DNA of 64,000 bases from Sphingomonas sp. (GCF_024508665.1 NZ_JANINP010000006.1:1168001-1232000), one strand, 5' to 3'. Shown: positions 7,217 through 17,068, counted from the first letter of the stretch. Translations and numbers: made by a program. Notes: generated by a model not told the origin, from the sequence alone.

Positions 7217-8479
7217 ATGGTCGCCATGCTCGATGTCGAGTCCGCGGTGCGGGCGCCGCTTGGCGTCCCTCCGCCCGGCTGGGCTCCCGTCGAGCGGGCC
7301 GACCGGGTCGCCCGGCTAGGCGCTTCGGCGCGCGACCTGTGGTGGCTGGAAAAGGATGCGATCCATCTCAACCACGGGGGATATGGTGCGTGCCCCAGGA
7401 TCGTCGGCTACGCCCAGGACATCGAGCGCCGCCGCATCGAGACGCAACCCGATCTCCATTTTGCCACCCGCGTGATGCCAGGGTCCATAGCGAGCCGCGT
7501 GCGGGAGGCGGCCGCTGCACTCGCCCGGTTCGTCGGCGCCGAGGCGGGGCGGATCGCCCTAGTAGAGAATGCCACGTCCGGGATCGAGGCGGTGCTCCGC
7601 TCCATGCCCTTCAAGGCTGGCGACAGGATATTGCTGACCAATCACCACAATTCGGCGGTTCTGAGCGCGGTCGAGCGCCGCTGCCGGGAGACCGGCGCCC
7701 AACCAACCTTGGTCTCGTTGCCCATCCCGTTGAAGCCGGGCCAGGTGCTCGACACGATCGAAACCGCCATCCACCGCCATCACCCGGCACTCGCGATCAT
7801 CGACCATATTACCGCTCCGACCGCCATCCGCCTGCCGGTCCGCGCGATCGCCCATCTGCTTCATGATTATGAGGTGCCGATCCTGGTCGATGGCACCCAT
7901 GCTCCGGGACAGATAGCGCTCGACCTGCGCTCGATCCGCGCCGACTGGTATGTGGGCGACGCGCATACATGGCTGTATGCACCCCGCGGCACCGCCTTCC
8001 TGCACTGCGCGCCGCATGCCCCAAACATTCCTCGGCCCCCGGTGACCGGGCAAGCCGCCGATTGGGGATTTCCCCAGAGTTTCGATTATATCGGAACGCG
8101 CGATTATTCGGCCTGGGCGGCGCTCCCGGCAGCGCTCCAATTCTGGCAGCGGATGGATGCCGCCGGCCTCGACGCGCATTGCGCGAAGGTTCTCGAGGAC
8201 GGCAGCGTCCATCTCGAACGGATCGGGCTTGTCCCCGCGGCTCCAGCCGGCTGCAGCGCGTTCATGCGGTCGTTCATTCTGCCGCAGCGCGGCCGGACCA
8301 GCCGCGCCCAGGCCGACCAGCTGAAGGAAACGCTCTGGCGGACGGCACGCATCCAGGCGAACAGCTTCGCCTTCGGCGACAAATTGCTGCTCCGCCTTTG
8401 TGCCCAGGCCTATGTCGAGCCGGACGAGGTGGCGGCTCTCGCGGACGTGCTCGACCGCCGCGGTTGGCCTGGCCGTTGA
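7217..8479 (+). CDS. Class V aminotransferase-fold protein lacking the PLP lysine
   Basis: 420 residues resembling isopenicillin-N-epimerase-like class V PLP enzymes: LNHGGYGACPR near the start, ENATSGIEAVL in the cofactor-phosphate region, VDGTHAPGQIALDLRSI with the pyridine-nitrogen Asp, and the lysine-loop equivalent DAHTWLYAPRGTAFLHC. In active relatives the loop reads HKWLxAPKG; here residue 251 is Thr (codon ACA at 7967-7969) instead of Lys. Without that lysine no internal aldimine can form, so ordinary transamination, racemisation or desulfuration is unlikely. It may have lost catalysis, use another residue, or act as a binding or scaffold protein. It is in an operon with the upstream thioredoxin and convergent with tldE. 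Confidence 0.85.
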   Translation: MVAMLDVESAVRAPLGVPPPGWAPVERADRVARLGASARDLWWLEKDAIHLNHGGYGACPRIVGYAQDIERRRIETQPDLHFATRVMPGSIASRVREAAAALARFVGAEAGRIALVENATSGIEAVLRSMPFKAGDRILLTNHHNSAVLSAVERRCRETGAQPTLVSLPIPLKPGQVLDTIETAIHRHHPALAIIDHITAPTAIRLPVRAIAHLLHDYEVPILVDGTHAPGQIALDLRSIRADWYVGDAHTWLYAPRGTAFLHCAPHAPNIPRPPVTGQAADWGFPQSFDYIGTRDYSAWAALPAALQFWQRMDAAGLDAHCAKVLEDGSVHLERIGLVPAAPAGCSAFMRSFILPQRGRTSRAQADQLKETLWRTARIQANSFAFGDKLLLRLCAQAYVEPDEVAALADVLDRRGWPGR

Positions 8480-8546
8480 TCCTTTCCGAACCTGCTTGCG
8501 GGCCGGCGCGCAGGCGCCGGGGAAGGGCGCGGACCCGCAATGTTTA

Positions 8547-8573
8547 GCCACGCCGGCGGTACGCCGCGTGGCC
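8547..8573. terminator. Hairpin between convergent genes
   Basis: GCCACGC and GCGTGGC flank a GGCG/CGCC inner stem with one bulged base around a GTA loop, located between the class V gene and tldE, which converge. There is no T-tract, so it may or may not stop transcription. Confidence 0.3.
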
Positions 8574-8602
8574 TTGGCAAAGGATCAGAGTAGGGAAGGG
8601 GG

Positions 8603-9943
8603 CTATTGGCCGCCGATCGCCATCTGCGGGACGAGCAGGGATGGCGCATTGGCCGCGCCGCGAAATTCCAGATCGGAGCCTGCGACAAGCCCGGCATAGA
8701 GGTCGAGGAGATTGCCCGCGACCGTGACTTCGCTCACCGGATAGGCGATCTCACCTTGTTCGAACCATTGCCCGGACACGCCGACCGACCAGTCGCCGGT
8801 ATGCGGGTTGAGCGACGGACCGAACAGCGCATCGACGAGCAGGCCTCGGCCCGCAGCGCGCATCAGTCCCGCCTGGTCCGTGTCGCCCGGAAGTATCGTC
8901 AAGTTGGTCGGGCCGCCGGCATGGCCGGTGCTGGCGAGGCCAAGCTCGCGGGCGGCGGCAAGGTCGGTCATCCAGCCAGTCAGTACGCCGCGGTCGACCA
9001 GGGCGCGGCGCTGGGGCGGGATTCCTTCGGCATCGCATGCGCGCGAGGCCTGGCCGCGCACCACGAACGCGTCGTCGGTGAGCGTGATGCCCTTGGCGAA
9101 GACCTGGTCGCCCAGGCGATCCTTCAGGAACGACGTGCCGCGCGCGATATTCTCGCCGGTAATCGCGCCAAGCATCGGCTCGATCAGGCACATTGCGATC
9201 CGGCGGTCGAAGATCACCGGATGGTTGCCGCTTGCGATCTTGCGCGCGCCGAGCTTGGCGGCCGCATCCATGCCGGCTTCGGTCCCGATCGCGGCACAAG
9301 CGGGAAGGTCCGAATGCCACCGTGCGCCCCGGCCCGCGCCGGCAACTTCACGGGCATCGCCGCGTGCCGCCATCACCCCGACGCCGACCCCGAACCGGGT
9401 GCCGTCGGAACGGCGGTCGAGTCCGGCCGTGTTGATCGTACGCCCCGTCGCTGCCTCCCAGCTTGCGCCTGCGCTGTCGGTGCTGACGACACCCTGTATC
9501 GCGCGCGCCGCCTCCTCGACCTGGCCGGCCCAGTCCTCGAGCATCTCGGGCGTCGGCTCATAAGGGTCGTATAGGGCCAGAAAGGCGTCGTTGCCGGGCC
9601 CGACGATCTCGTCGCGGCCGGCCAGGCCATAGAAGGGATTTTCCGGGGCTAGGCGGGTCATCGCGATCACGCGGTCGATGAGCTGGTCGATGTCGGCGCG
9701 CGCGAACTTGTTGGTGCCAAGCGTCGCGCGCCGCTTGCCGACATAGGTCGTGACATTGATTGCCGCGATCTCGTCGTGGCGGATGTCCTGGAAGCTTCCG
9801 TCGCGCACGTCGACGCTGAGTGAGCGGCTCGCCCGTCCGTCGACCTGGACGTCGCTCGCCCCGGCCTTGAGCGCGCGTGCGGCGACGTCGTGGAGAAAAT
9901 CGGCGTCGGTCGCCGGCTGCGCTTCGATGATGGTCTCGGTCAT
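8603..9943 (-). CDS. pmbA: TldE/PmbA-type metalloprotease partner subunit
   Basis: 446 residues with PmbA/TldE family features: the N-terminal ARALKAGASDVQVDGRASRS segment, SGNHPVIFDRRIAMCLIEPM in the middle, and the C-terminal GVSGQWFEQGEIAYPVSEVT. TldE pairs with TldD to form a peptidase that trims leader peptides; in E. coli it processes microcin B17 and degrades CcdA. TldE has no metal site of its own, as here. The ATG at 9943 is chosen over the upstream frame because it begins a normal family N-terminus. It is divergent from tldD with 112 bases between; in many genomes the pair is not adjacent. Confidence 0.92.
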   Translation of the reverse strand: MTETIIEAQPATDADFLHDVAARALKAGASDVQVDGRASRSLSVDVRDGSFQDIRHDEIAAINVTTYVGKRRATLGTNKFARADIDQLIDRVIAMTRLAPENPFYGLAGRDEIVGPGNDAFLALYDPYEPTPEMLEDWAGQVEEAARAIQGVVSTDSAGASWEAATGRTINTAGLDRRSDGTRFGVGVGVMAARGDAREVAGAGRGARWHSDLPACAAIGTEAGMDAAAKLGARKIASGNHPVIFDRRIAMCLIEPMLGAITGENIARGTSFLKDRLGDQVFAKGITLTDDAFVVRGQASRACDAEGIPPQRRALVDRGVLTGWMTDLAAARELGLASTGHAGGPTNLTILPGDTDQAGLMRAAGRGLLVDALFGPSLNPHTGDWSVGVSGQWFEQGEIAYPVSEVTVAGNLLDLYAGLVAGSDLEFRGAANAPSLLVPQMAIGGQ

Positions 9944-10055
9944 GCCGCGACAAACGATCCTTGCGCCGCGATGCCGCAACCAGGGCTTTCGAGTGCGGGG
10001 CGAAGGGGTGTCGCACGTTCTGGGCGGAGACGGACAAGACCTTTGGAGTGATCGA

Positions 10056-11477
10056 ATGAGCAATATCGCGCCCGATGGGGCCGATCAGGGGCTGGACTGG
10101 GCCGAAGCGCAACGTGTTCTCGCCGACGCCATGCTGGGCGCCGATGATGGCGAGCTCTATTTCGAGGATGGGCGGTCCGAGCATCTGGGCTGGGACGATG
10201 GCCGGCTGAAAGGCGCTGGCTACAGTGCTGGTGCCGGTTTCGGGGTGCGCGTCGTGCAAGGGGAGCGTACCGGCTATGCCCATTCGTGCAATCTCTCCAG
10301 GTCGGCGCTCAGGCGTGCCGCGGGTGTCGCCGCCCAGGCCAAGAAGGGACGCGAGGCCACGCTCGAACTCTCTCCGGTTCGCGCCAATCGGCTGATCTAC
10401 CGGAATGTCGACCCGCTCGAAGGCTATGATTTCGAGACCAAGACAAGTTTCCTGGGCGAAATCGACGCCTATGTGCGCAAGCGTCATCCCGAGGCGGTGC
10501 GCGTCGAGATCGGCCTCAATGCCGATCGCCGGGCGATCACCTTGCTGCGGCCGGATGGCGAGCGCTTCGAGGACATGCGGCCGATGGCGCAGCTTGGCAT
10601 CTCGGTGACGCTCGAGCGCAATGGGCGGCGTGAGACCGGCTTTGCCAAGATCGGCGGCCGGCACGATTATGCGCCGTTCTTCGAGCCCGAGCGCTGGCAG
10701 GCGCTCGCCGACGAGGCGTGCCGGGTGGCCGGTGTCAATCTGTCGGCGATCGCCGCACCAACCGGCGAGATGGATGTGGTGCTGGGGCCCGGCTGGCCGG
10801 GGGTGATGATCCATGAAGCGGTCGGCCACGGCCTGGAAGGGGATTTCAACCGGAAAGGCCTTTCGGCTTATTCCGGCCAGATCGGCGAGCGGGTGGCAGC
10901 CCCCGGCGTCACCATTGTCGACAATGGGGCGATCGACGATCGGCGGGGGTCGCTCACCATCGACGACGAGGGCACGCCGACCAGGCGTACGGTGCTGATC
11001 GAGGACGGCATCCTCAAGACCTATATGCAGGACCGGCTGAACGCGCGGCTCATGGGAATGTCGCCGACCGGTAATGGGCGCCGCCAATCCTACCAGCATC
11101 GCCCGATGCCGCGCATGACCAACACCTATATGGAGAATGGCGACCGCGATCCGGCCGAGATCATTGCTAGCCTCAAGCGCGGCCTATACGCCGTCAACAT
11201 GGCCGGCGGCCAGGTCGACATCACCAATGGCAAGTTCGTGTTCCAGTGCACCGAGGCCTATCTGGTCGAGGACGGCAAGATCGTGGCGCCTGTCAAGAAT
11301 GCGACCCTGATCGGCGACGGGCCGCGCGCGATGCGGGGCGTCGAGATGATCGGCAACGATTTCGCGCTTGATCCCGGCGTCGGCGATTGCGGCAAGGATG
11401 GGCAGAACGTGCCCGCCGGGATCGGCCAGCCGACCGTCAAGATCGCCGGCCTGACCGTCGGCGGCGCGGGCGCCTGA
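10056..11477 (+). CDS. tldD: TldD-type zinc metalloprotease
   Basis: 473 residues. The TldD metal site is intact: HEAVGHGLEGD supplies H253 and H257, and C445 in GDCGKDGQNVPAGIGQPTVK is placed as the third ligand. TldD is the catalytic subunit of the TldD/E heterodimer, which threads unfolded peptides through a narrow cleft. The ATG at 10056 follows GGAG at 10044-10047. The divergent tldE is next door and the esterase gene starts 2-5 bases after the stop, so those are co-expressed. Local context (an SbmA-like ABC transporter 6 kb downstream) suggests maturation or degradation of an imported or secreted peptide. Confidence 0.93.
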   Translation: MSNIAPDGADQGLDWAEAQRVLADAMLGADDGELYFEDGRSEHLGWDDGRLKGAGYSAGAGFGVRVVQGERTGYAHSCNLSRSALRRAAGVAAQAKKGREATLELSPVRANRLIYRNVDPLEGYDFETKTSFLGEIDAYVRKRHPEAVRVEIGLNADRRAITLLRPDGERFEDMRPMAQLGISVTLERNGRRETGFAKIGGRHDYAPFFEPERWQALADEACRVAGVNLSAIAAPTGEMDVVLGPGWPGVMIHEAVGHGLEGDFNRKGLSAYSGQIGERVAAPGVTIVDNGAIDDRRGSLTIDDEGTPTRRTVLIEDGILKTYMQDRLNARLMGMSPTGNGRRQSYQHRPMPRMTNTYMENGDRDPAEIIASLKRGLYAVNMAGGQVDITNGKFVFQCTEAYLVEDGKIVAPVKNATLIGDGPRAMRGVEMIGNDFALDPGVGDCGKDGQNVPAGIGQPTVKIAGLTVGGAGA

Positions 11478-11482
11478 CGGTG

Positions 11483-12403
11483 ATGCTGGGGGACGCGAGC
11501 GGGAGCGAGCCGGAACGGCTGTTCCTCTGGCGCAGGGGCGATATCGAGCGACCGGGGACGCTGCCCGATTTTACCATTCTGGGCGATGCGGACGGCAAGA
11601 ACCGGTGCGTGCGCGGGATCGCCGACCCCTGGCTCGCGGTGTTCACGCCCAAGCGTCCGAACAACATGGCGGCCCTGGTCATTCCAGGCGGCGCCTATTC
11701 CGTCGTGATGATGGACAATGAAGGTTATGAGGTCGCCGCCTGGCTTGCGGAGCAGGGGTATCACGCTTTCGTCCTGTTCTATCGTCTGCCGGGCGAAGGC
11801 TGGGCCGATCGTGCACGCGTGCCGCTCGCCGACGCCCAGCGCGCGATGCGCGTGATCAGGGGCCAGGCCGAACGGTGCGGCTTCGACGCCGAGCGAGTCC
11901 TCGCCATCGGGTTTTCGGCCGGCGGGCATCTGTGCGCGACACTCGCCACTTGTCACGCGCGTCCGGCCTATCCCGCTTTCGATCGCCTGGACGGACTGCC
12001 GGCGAGGCCGTGGCTGTCGGCGCTCGTCTATCCCGTCATCACCATGAGCGGCCCGCATGCCTTGCCGGTCTGTCAGCAGCTGTTGCTCGGCGACGTTCAT
12101 GAAGAGGCCCGCCATGCGGCGGGCGCGCACAACAATGTCGGGCGCGATACACCCGATCATTTCATCGTCCATGCCGAGGATGACGGGCTGGTCGCGGTCG
12201 AGCATTCGCTCCTGTTTCGCGATGCGTTGCGCAAGCGGTCGATCGCGGTGTCCACACATCTCTTTCCCGAAGGCGGCCACGGCTTCGGGCTGCAACGGAT
12301 GGCCGATCCCTCGCTCGCGCTCTGGCCCGAGTTGATGACGCGCTGGGTGGCGGCCGCGACCGAGCGCCTGGCGGTACGCGAACGCGAAGCGGCGTGCGGC
12401 TGA
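11483..12403 (+). CDS. Alpha/beta hydrolase, acetyl-esterase-like
   Basis: 306 residues with an alpha/beta-hydrolase core: oxyanion motif VIPGGAY, nucleophile elbow GFSAGGHL, acid in VHAEDDGLV and catalytic His in EGGHGFGL. This pattern fits carbohydrate acetyl-esterases (xylan esterase/Aes-like). An in-frame GTG at 11480 sits directly before the chosen ATG. It immediately follows tldD, probably in the same operon. No signal peptide is seen, so it should act in the cytoplasm on deacetylation of imported sugars or another ester. Confidence 0.85.
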   Translation: MLGDASGSEPERLFLWRRGDIERPGTLPDFTILGDADGKNRCVRGIADPWLAVFTPKRPNNMAALVIPGGAYSVVMMDNEGYEVAAWLAEQGYHAFVLFYRLPGEGWADRARVPLADAQRAMRVIRGQAERCGFDAERVLAIGFSAGGHLCATLATCHARPAYPAFDRLDGLPARPWLSALVYPVITMSGPHALPVCQQLLLGDVHEEARHAAGAHNNVGRDTPDHFIVHAEDDGLVAVEHSLLFRDALRKRSIAVSTHLFPEGGHGFGLQRMADPSLALWPELMTRWVAAATERLAVREREAACG

Positions 12404-12584
12404 CGCGCATTGCGGTCGGAGAGATTGCGGCACGTTTTCCCAAAAGTTTCCCGGGCGGTCTGACCGGGCCGTCGCTGCGATGACCGGCGCATCTCGGTGC
12501 GCTGTTCCTCCGGCATGGCGTCAGGCGCCGCTCGGATCGGCGCCTCGCGAGGATCGCGGGGCGTCTTCGATTTTGGAGTGAGTT

Positions 12585-15500
12585 ATGGCGTCGGACTTTA
12601 TCGAGCAGTCGCTCGCATTCAATCATTCGCATCGCATCGCCGAGGATCAGCCGATCCTCTTTGGCATGCGCGACGGCGGGCGGCACTTGCAGTTCGGCAA
12701 TGATGGTGAGCCTGTCGGCATGCCCTTTCGCGAGATCGTGGTTGCGCGATCGCCGGACGAGGATCCCGATCTGAAAGCGGCAATCGACACGGCAGTCGCC
12801 GCGACGTCCGAGCTTTCGAGTCGGCTCGAAAAGGCCGATTACCTGGCCGATTACGTGGCAGGGCTCCTCGCGGAGAATGACATAGGCCGGAACGTCGAGC
12901 TGATCGCAGGGCTGGGCGGGACAGGAGAACTGGCCGGCACGGAAGTGTCGCTCGGTGCCCTGATCAGGGCAGGGACGGGTGTTTGCCGTCATCGTTCGTT
13001 ATTGTTCAAGGTCCTTGCCGACGCTTGCGGTCTGCCCAGCGCGCTCGTCCGCGGCAACTATATGCTGCCCGATGGTTCGGCGGGCGGCCACGCCTGGAAC
13101 GAGGTCGTGCTCGAAAATGGCGATCGCATCGTCGTCGACGTCATGGGGCATTTCATCGCCGATCTCGCCGACCCGGAACTGCGCGGCTATGCTGACCTTG
13201 CCGGTACATTGCTCTACGCGGGCACCGACCAGCCTGTTGGATTTCCGCCCCCCGTCGCCGATCCGGACAGGGCCGATCTCGATGTCATAAGATCGCACCA
13301 ATGGGTGGAGATCGGCGGTTCCGCCGGCCGGGCGGCCGCAGTGTTTCTTTCGGAAATCGACGAGGCTGAGCGGGCCGCCTTGGTCGCCTCGCTGGCTCGC
13401 CTGTCGATCCGAGCGGATGTCTGTTCCCTGCGGCAGCGCGACGAGCCGTCTGAGGTGTTCGAGGTCCTTCGCGTGCGTGGCGCGTCCTATCTCCTCTTGT
13501 TGAGGTGTGGTGCAACCACAACGGCACCCGGGGCGTCCGACGGTCCGGACCGGGCGCCAGTGGACTGGCCCGCGCAATCGCTCGAGTACAATCGCTCGCA
13601 TCGCATTTCCGAGGACCAGCCGATCCTGTTCGGCCTGCGCGATGGGGGCCGGCATCTTCAGTTCGATGCGAATGGAGAGCCTCTCGGCGAACAATTCCGC
13701 GAGATCATGATCGCGCGTTCGCCGGACGAGGATCCCGATCTGAAAGCGGTCATGGATCAGGCGATCGCCGGAACGGCGGGCCTGGGGTCGCGGCTCGAGC
13801 GAGCCGACTTCCTGGCCGATCTCGTGGCCGACCTGCTGGCCGAGGGCGACCCCGAGCGCAACACGGCGATCCTGGCCGCAATGGGCGGCGAGAAGGGATT
13901 GGCGGGCGTACAGGTCTCGCTTGGCGAGCTGATCCGGGCAAGAACCGGCGTATGCCGCCACCGGTCGCTCCTGTTCAAGGTGCTCGCCGATGCCTGCGGG
14001 CTGCCCGCGGCGCTCGTGCGCGGCAACTACATGCTGCCCGACGGATCGGCCGGCGGCCATGCCTGGAATGAAATTGTGCTCGAGAATGGCGACCGAATCG
14101 TGGTCGATGTCATGGGGCGCTTCATTGCCGATCTGAGCGATGGCGCGCTCAAGGACTATGTCGATATGACGGGGCGGTATCTTTACCGCGATGCACCCCG
14201 CCCGGACGGCTTTCCGCTTCCCGTCGAGCATCCGGACGAAAGCGATCTCGAGCAATTGCGATCGCTTGATTGGGTCATGGCCGGCAGCCCTTCGGGCCGC
14301 GCCGCCTGCATCATCCTGGACAAGCTCGCCGAGGACAGGCTGGAACGGGTCGTCGCGGCGCTCGACCGGCTCGGTATCAAGCATGACCGTAGTGCGCTCG
14401 GCCATCGCGATGGCGATCGCTCCGCGCGCGACGTGCTTCGCGTGACCGGTGCCTCCTATCTCATCCTTGCGCGTACCGGTGCCGCGATCGATGAGCCTGC
14501 CGCGCCGAGCGCGCCCGAGCCGGTTCGGTTTCCGATCGAGGCTGCCACGCTCCCACCTGCTTCCCTGCTCGAGGCGCCGGGCGAGCCGCTCGCACAACGC
14601 ATTCGGATCGTCGCGCCGGCGCGCATCTTGTGGACGAGCAAGGCAGGCGTCTTCAACGTGGAGCAATTGCTGTCGGGTGAGAAGGTGGGACCGGTCGAGC
14701 CCGGGATCGAATTGCCGTGCATCCTGCTCGAGGAGAGCGGCGAAACCGGATCGGTGCTGCTCGATTTCGGCCGTGAGCTCAATGGCTCGCTCGAGATCGG
14801 CGTGACCGCACCGATCGTGCCGGTCATGGCCTTGCCGCGACTGCGCGTTCGCTTCGGCGAATCCGTCTCCGAGGCGATGAGCGAGCTCGGCGATCGGGCG
14901 AGCGGCAACGATTATGCCGTGCGCGATCAGATCGTCACGCTTCCCTGGAAGGGGGCGACTTTGGTGGGGCCCTCGGGCTTCCGTTTCGTGCGCCTGGACC
15001 TGGTCGATCCGGTCGCGCCGGTGCCGCTGCGCCATGTCCGGGTCCACGCGGCCTATGCCGATCAGGAGCCGGTCGGCGCCTTCGAATGCAGCGATCCGCA
15101 ATTGAACGCGGTTTGGGAAGTCGCCGCGTACACGGTCCAGCTCAATTTCCAGACCTATTTGTGGGACGGCATCAAGCGCGACCGGCTGGTCTGGGCAGGC
15201 GATATCCATCCGATGGTCGGGACGATCCAGGCGCTGTTCGGGCCGAACGCTGTCCTGCCGCGCAGCCTCGATTTCATTCGCGACAAGTCGCCCCTCGACC
15301 GGTGGATGAATGGGATATGCGCCTTTTCCTTGTGGTGGATCATCGTCCAGGAGCGCTGGTGGGTCTATTCCGGCGACCGCGCCTATCTTGAGCGCCAGGG
15401 CGATTATCTCGAAGCGCTGATCGGCAAGATCGCCGGCCATGTCGGGGAGGATGGCCGTGAACGCTTCGATGGCGGCATGCGGTTCATCGATTGGCCGAGC

Positions 15501-16259
15501 TTCGGCGACGAAGAAGCCCTGACCGAAGGCCTCCAGGCGCTCCTGGTGCTGGCATTGGCTGCCGGCGAACGCCTGTTGCGAGCATTGGCGCGCACGGCGC
15601 CAGCCGAGCAATGCGAGCAATTGCTCGCTCGCGCCCGATCGGTGCCGGGCGGTGCGAGCGAGGTCCGGAGCGTGCGGGCATTACGGCTGCTTGCCGGGCT
15701 TGTTCCCGAGGGTGAGGAGCCGGGGCTTGGCGGTGACGATCCGCGCGGCCTCACCGCCTATCTTGGCTATTACGTGCTCGAGGCCATGGGACGGTCCGGA
15801 GACATGACCTCTGCGCTCGCTTTGGTTCGGGCATTCTGGGGAGCGATGGTCGATCGCGGAGCGACGAGCTTCTGGGAAGAATTCGATGTCGAATGGCTCG
15901 AAGGTTCGGGCCGGATCGATGAACTGACGCCCGAGGGCATGCGGGACATTCATGGCGACACCGGCCGGTTTGGACATGCCGGTTTTCGCAAGAGCTTGTG
16001 CCATGGCTGGTCGGCCGGGCCGGCGGCTTTCCTGACCGAGCATGTTCTCGGCATCCGGCCGCTTGAGCCGGGATGCGCGCGGGTAATGGTCGCGCCCAAG
16101 CTCGGCGATTTGGACTGGGCGCGCGGCCGCTATCCGACGCCTCATGGCATGATTTCGGTGCATCATCGCCGCGGCGCCGACGGCACGGTGATTTCGCAGA
16201 TCGAGGCGCCCGAAGGTGTCGAGATCGTCCGGGAGGAGCAGGCGCCCGAGTACCTCTAA
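12585..16259 (+). CDS. Fusion: two EDR1-type transglutaminase-like domains plus a GH78-like rhamnosidase domain
   Basis: 1224 residues. Residues 1-310 and about 325-640 are tandem repeats: each starts NHSHRIAEDQPILFG or NRSHRISEDQPILFG and contains a transglutaminase-like catalytic set. In repeat 1 this is C134 (GTGVCRHRS), H169 (GGHAWNE) and D185 (IVVDVM); in repeat 2, C457, H492 and D508. That resembles the EDR1/CTR1-type papain-like fold. From about residue 680 on, the protein resembles GH78: a beta-sandwich, then DGIKRDRLVWAGDIHPM and SFWEEFDVEWLEG in an (alpha/alpha)6 barrel. The usual general-acid Glu of GH78 (DERLGW) is Asp here. No signal peptide. I know of no enzyme with this composition; the repeats may cleave or cross-link amides while the C-terminus binds or cuts rhamnosides. 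Confidence 0.82.
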   Translation: MASDFIEQSLAFNHSHRIAEDQPILFGMRDGGRHLQFGNDGEPVGMPFREIVVARSPDEDPDLKAAIDTAVAATSELSSRLEKADYLADYVAGLLAENDIGRNVELIAGLGGTGELAGTEVSLGALIRAGTGVCRHRSLLFKVLADACGLPSALVRGNYMLPDGSAGGHAWNEVVLENGDRIVVDVMGHFIADLADPELRGYADLAGTLLYAGTDQPVGFPPPVADPDRADLDVIRSHQWVEIGGSAGRAAAVFLSEIDEAERAALVASLARLSIRADVCSLRQRDEPSEVFEVLRVRGASYLLLLRCGATTTAPGASDGPDRAPVDWPAQSLEYNRSHRISEDQPILFGLRDGGRHLQFDANGEPLGEQFREIMIARSPDEDPDLKAVMDQAIAGTAGLGSRLERADFLADLVADLLAEGDPERNTAILAAMGGEKGLAGVQVSLGELIRARTGVCRHRSLLFKVLADACGLPAALVRGNYMLPDGSAGGHAWNEIVLENGDRIVVDVMGRFIADLSDGALKDYVDMTGRYLYRDAPRPDGFPLPVEHPDESDLEQLRSLDWVMAGSPSGRAACIILDKLAEDRLERVVAALDRLGIKHDRSALGHRDGDRSARDVLRVTGASYLILARTGAAIDEPAAPSAPEPVRFPIEAATLPPASLLEAPGEPLAQRIRIVAPARILWTSKAGVFNVEQLLSGEKVGPVEPGIELPCILLEESGETGSVLLDFGRELNGSLEIGVTAPIVPVMALPRLRVRFGESVSEAMSELGDRASGNDYAVRDQIVTLPWKGATLVGPSGFRFVRLDLVDPVAPVPLRHVRVHAAYADQEPVGAFECSDPQLNAVWEVAAYTVQLNFQTYLWDGIKRDRLVWAGDIHPMVGTIQALFGPNAVLPRSLDFIRDKSPLDRWMNGICAFSLWWIIVQERWWVYSGDRAYLERQGDYLEALIGKIAGHVGEDGRERFDGGMRFIDWPSFGDEEALTEGLQALLVLALAAGERLLRALARTAPAEQCEQLLARARSVPGGASEVRSVRALRLLAGLVPEGEEPGLGGDDPRGLTAYLGYYVLEAMGRSGDMTSALALVRAFWGAMVDRGATSFWEEFDVEWLEGSGRIDELTPEGMRDIHGDTGRFGHAGFRKSLCHGWSAGPAAFLTEHVLGIRPLEPGCARVMVAPKLGDLDWARGRYPTPHGMISVHHRRGADGTVISQIEAPEGVEIVREEQAPEYL

Positions 16260-16387
16260 CCCATTCGGCCGGGTGGGGTTTCCCTCACGCGTGCCGATTG
16301 CCGCAGCGAAGAGGCGGATTGCGGTGAGCGCGCTCGCGGCTCGTTCCTCCTTGGCAAAGATCAACCCCGTCATGGTGAGGTGGCGAA

Positions 16388-17014
16388 ATGTTCGTGACAC
16401 GTGCGCTCGTGGCAGTGCTGGTGCTGGGCTTGATGTCGGGATGCGACAACAGTCCCAATCCGAACTTCCAGAACGCGCTCGATGCCCAAGCAGCGGCAAA
16501 GGCAGGCGATCCCTACGCAGATCTCGACAATGACGATCGCCGCTGGGGTCTGCGCAATTATTCGAGCCAGGAGCCGGCAAAGCAGCTGGGCTATGCGCAA
16601 AAGACCGCAGTCGGCATCCAGGGAAGCTATTCCGGCCTGTTGAGCAAATTGGCCGATGACAAGAAGATATTGGGCGCCAAGGCTCTCTATGCCTTTTGCC
16701 GCCCGAAATTCGATGCGGCGAATACGCTTGCCAATGCCGACAGTATCACTGCCGCCGCGCGTTCGGCGCAAGCGCAGCAGCTCTTCGCCGGCCTCGGTCA
16801 GTGTCGCGACAAGGCGATCGATGCTGAGGAGCATGGCGACAGCGACGCAGGGCCGGTGATCAAGCGTTTCGCCTCGGTCGGCATGGTGCTCGTGGGCGCC
16901 TCGACGGTCGCGAAGGGTGATCGTGCCGCTGGCGAGCAGCTTTGGAAGCGGGCGTCCAAGCTTGCCGACGACGATACGCCCGGCTTCCAGATCAAGCTCG
17001 ACAATTTCCGCTGA
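16388..17014 (+). CDS. Putative lipoprotein of unknown function
   Basis: 208 residues. The N-terminus MFVTRALVAVLVLGLMSGCD is a lipoprotein signal with lipobox LMSGC and Cys 19 as the lipidation site. The mature part is helical and Ala-rich with no family I recognise; it has two further cysteines (AFCRPKF and GQCRDKA). GAGGTGG precedes the ATG. The SbmA-like ABC transporter gene starts 54 bases downstream, so the lipoprotein may be its periplasmic companion. Confidence 0.75.
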   Translation: MFVTRALVAVLVLGLMSGCDNSPNPNFQNALDAQAAAKAGDPYADLDNDDRRWGLRNYSSQEPAKQLGYAQKTAVGIQGSYSGLLSKLADDKKILGAKALYAFCRPKFDAANTLANADSITAAARSAQAQQLFAGLGQCRDKAIDAEEHGDSDAGPVIKRFASVGMVLVGASTVAKGDRAAGEQLWKRASKLADDDTPGFQIKLDNFR

Positions 17015-17068
17015 CGTGACCGCGCGGCGAGGAGTCGCGCCTGTATCCCTTGCAACCCAGGACTTCCA

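Noticed and set aside
12999..15620. Long minus-strand open frame (873 codons) across the transglutaminase/GH78 fusion
   Set aside because: It lies wholly antisense to a gene with clear catalytic motifs, shows no family motif itself and is typical of high-GC shadow frames.
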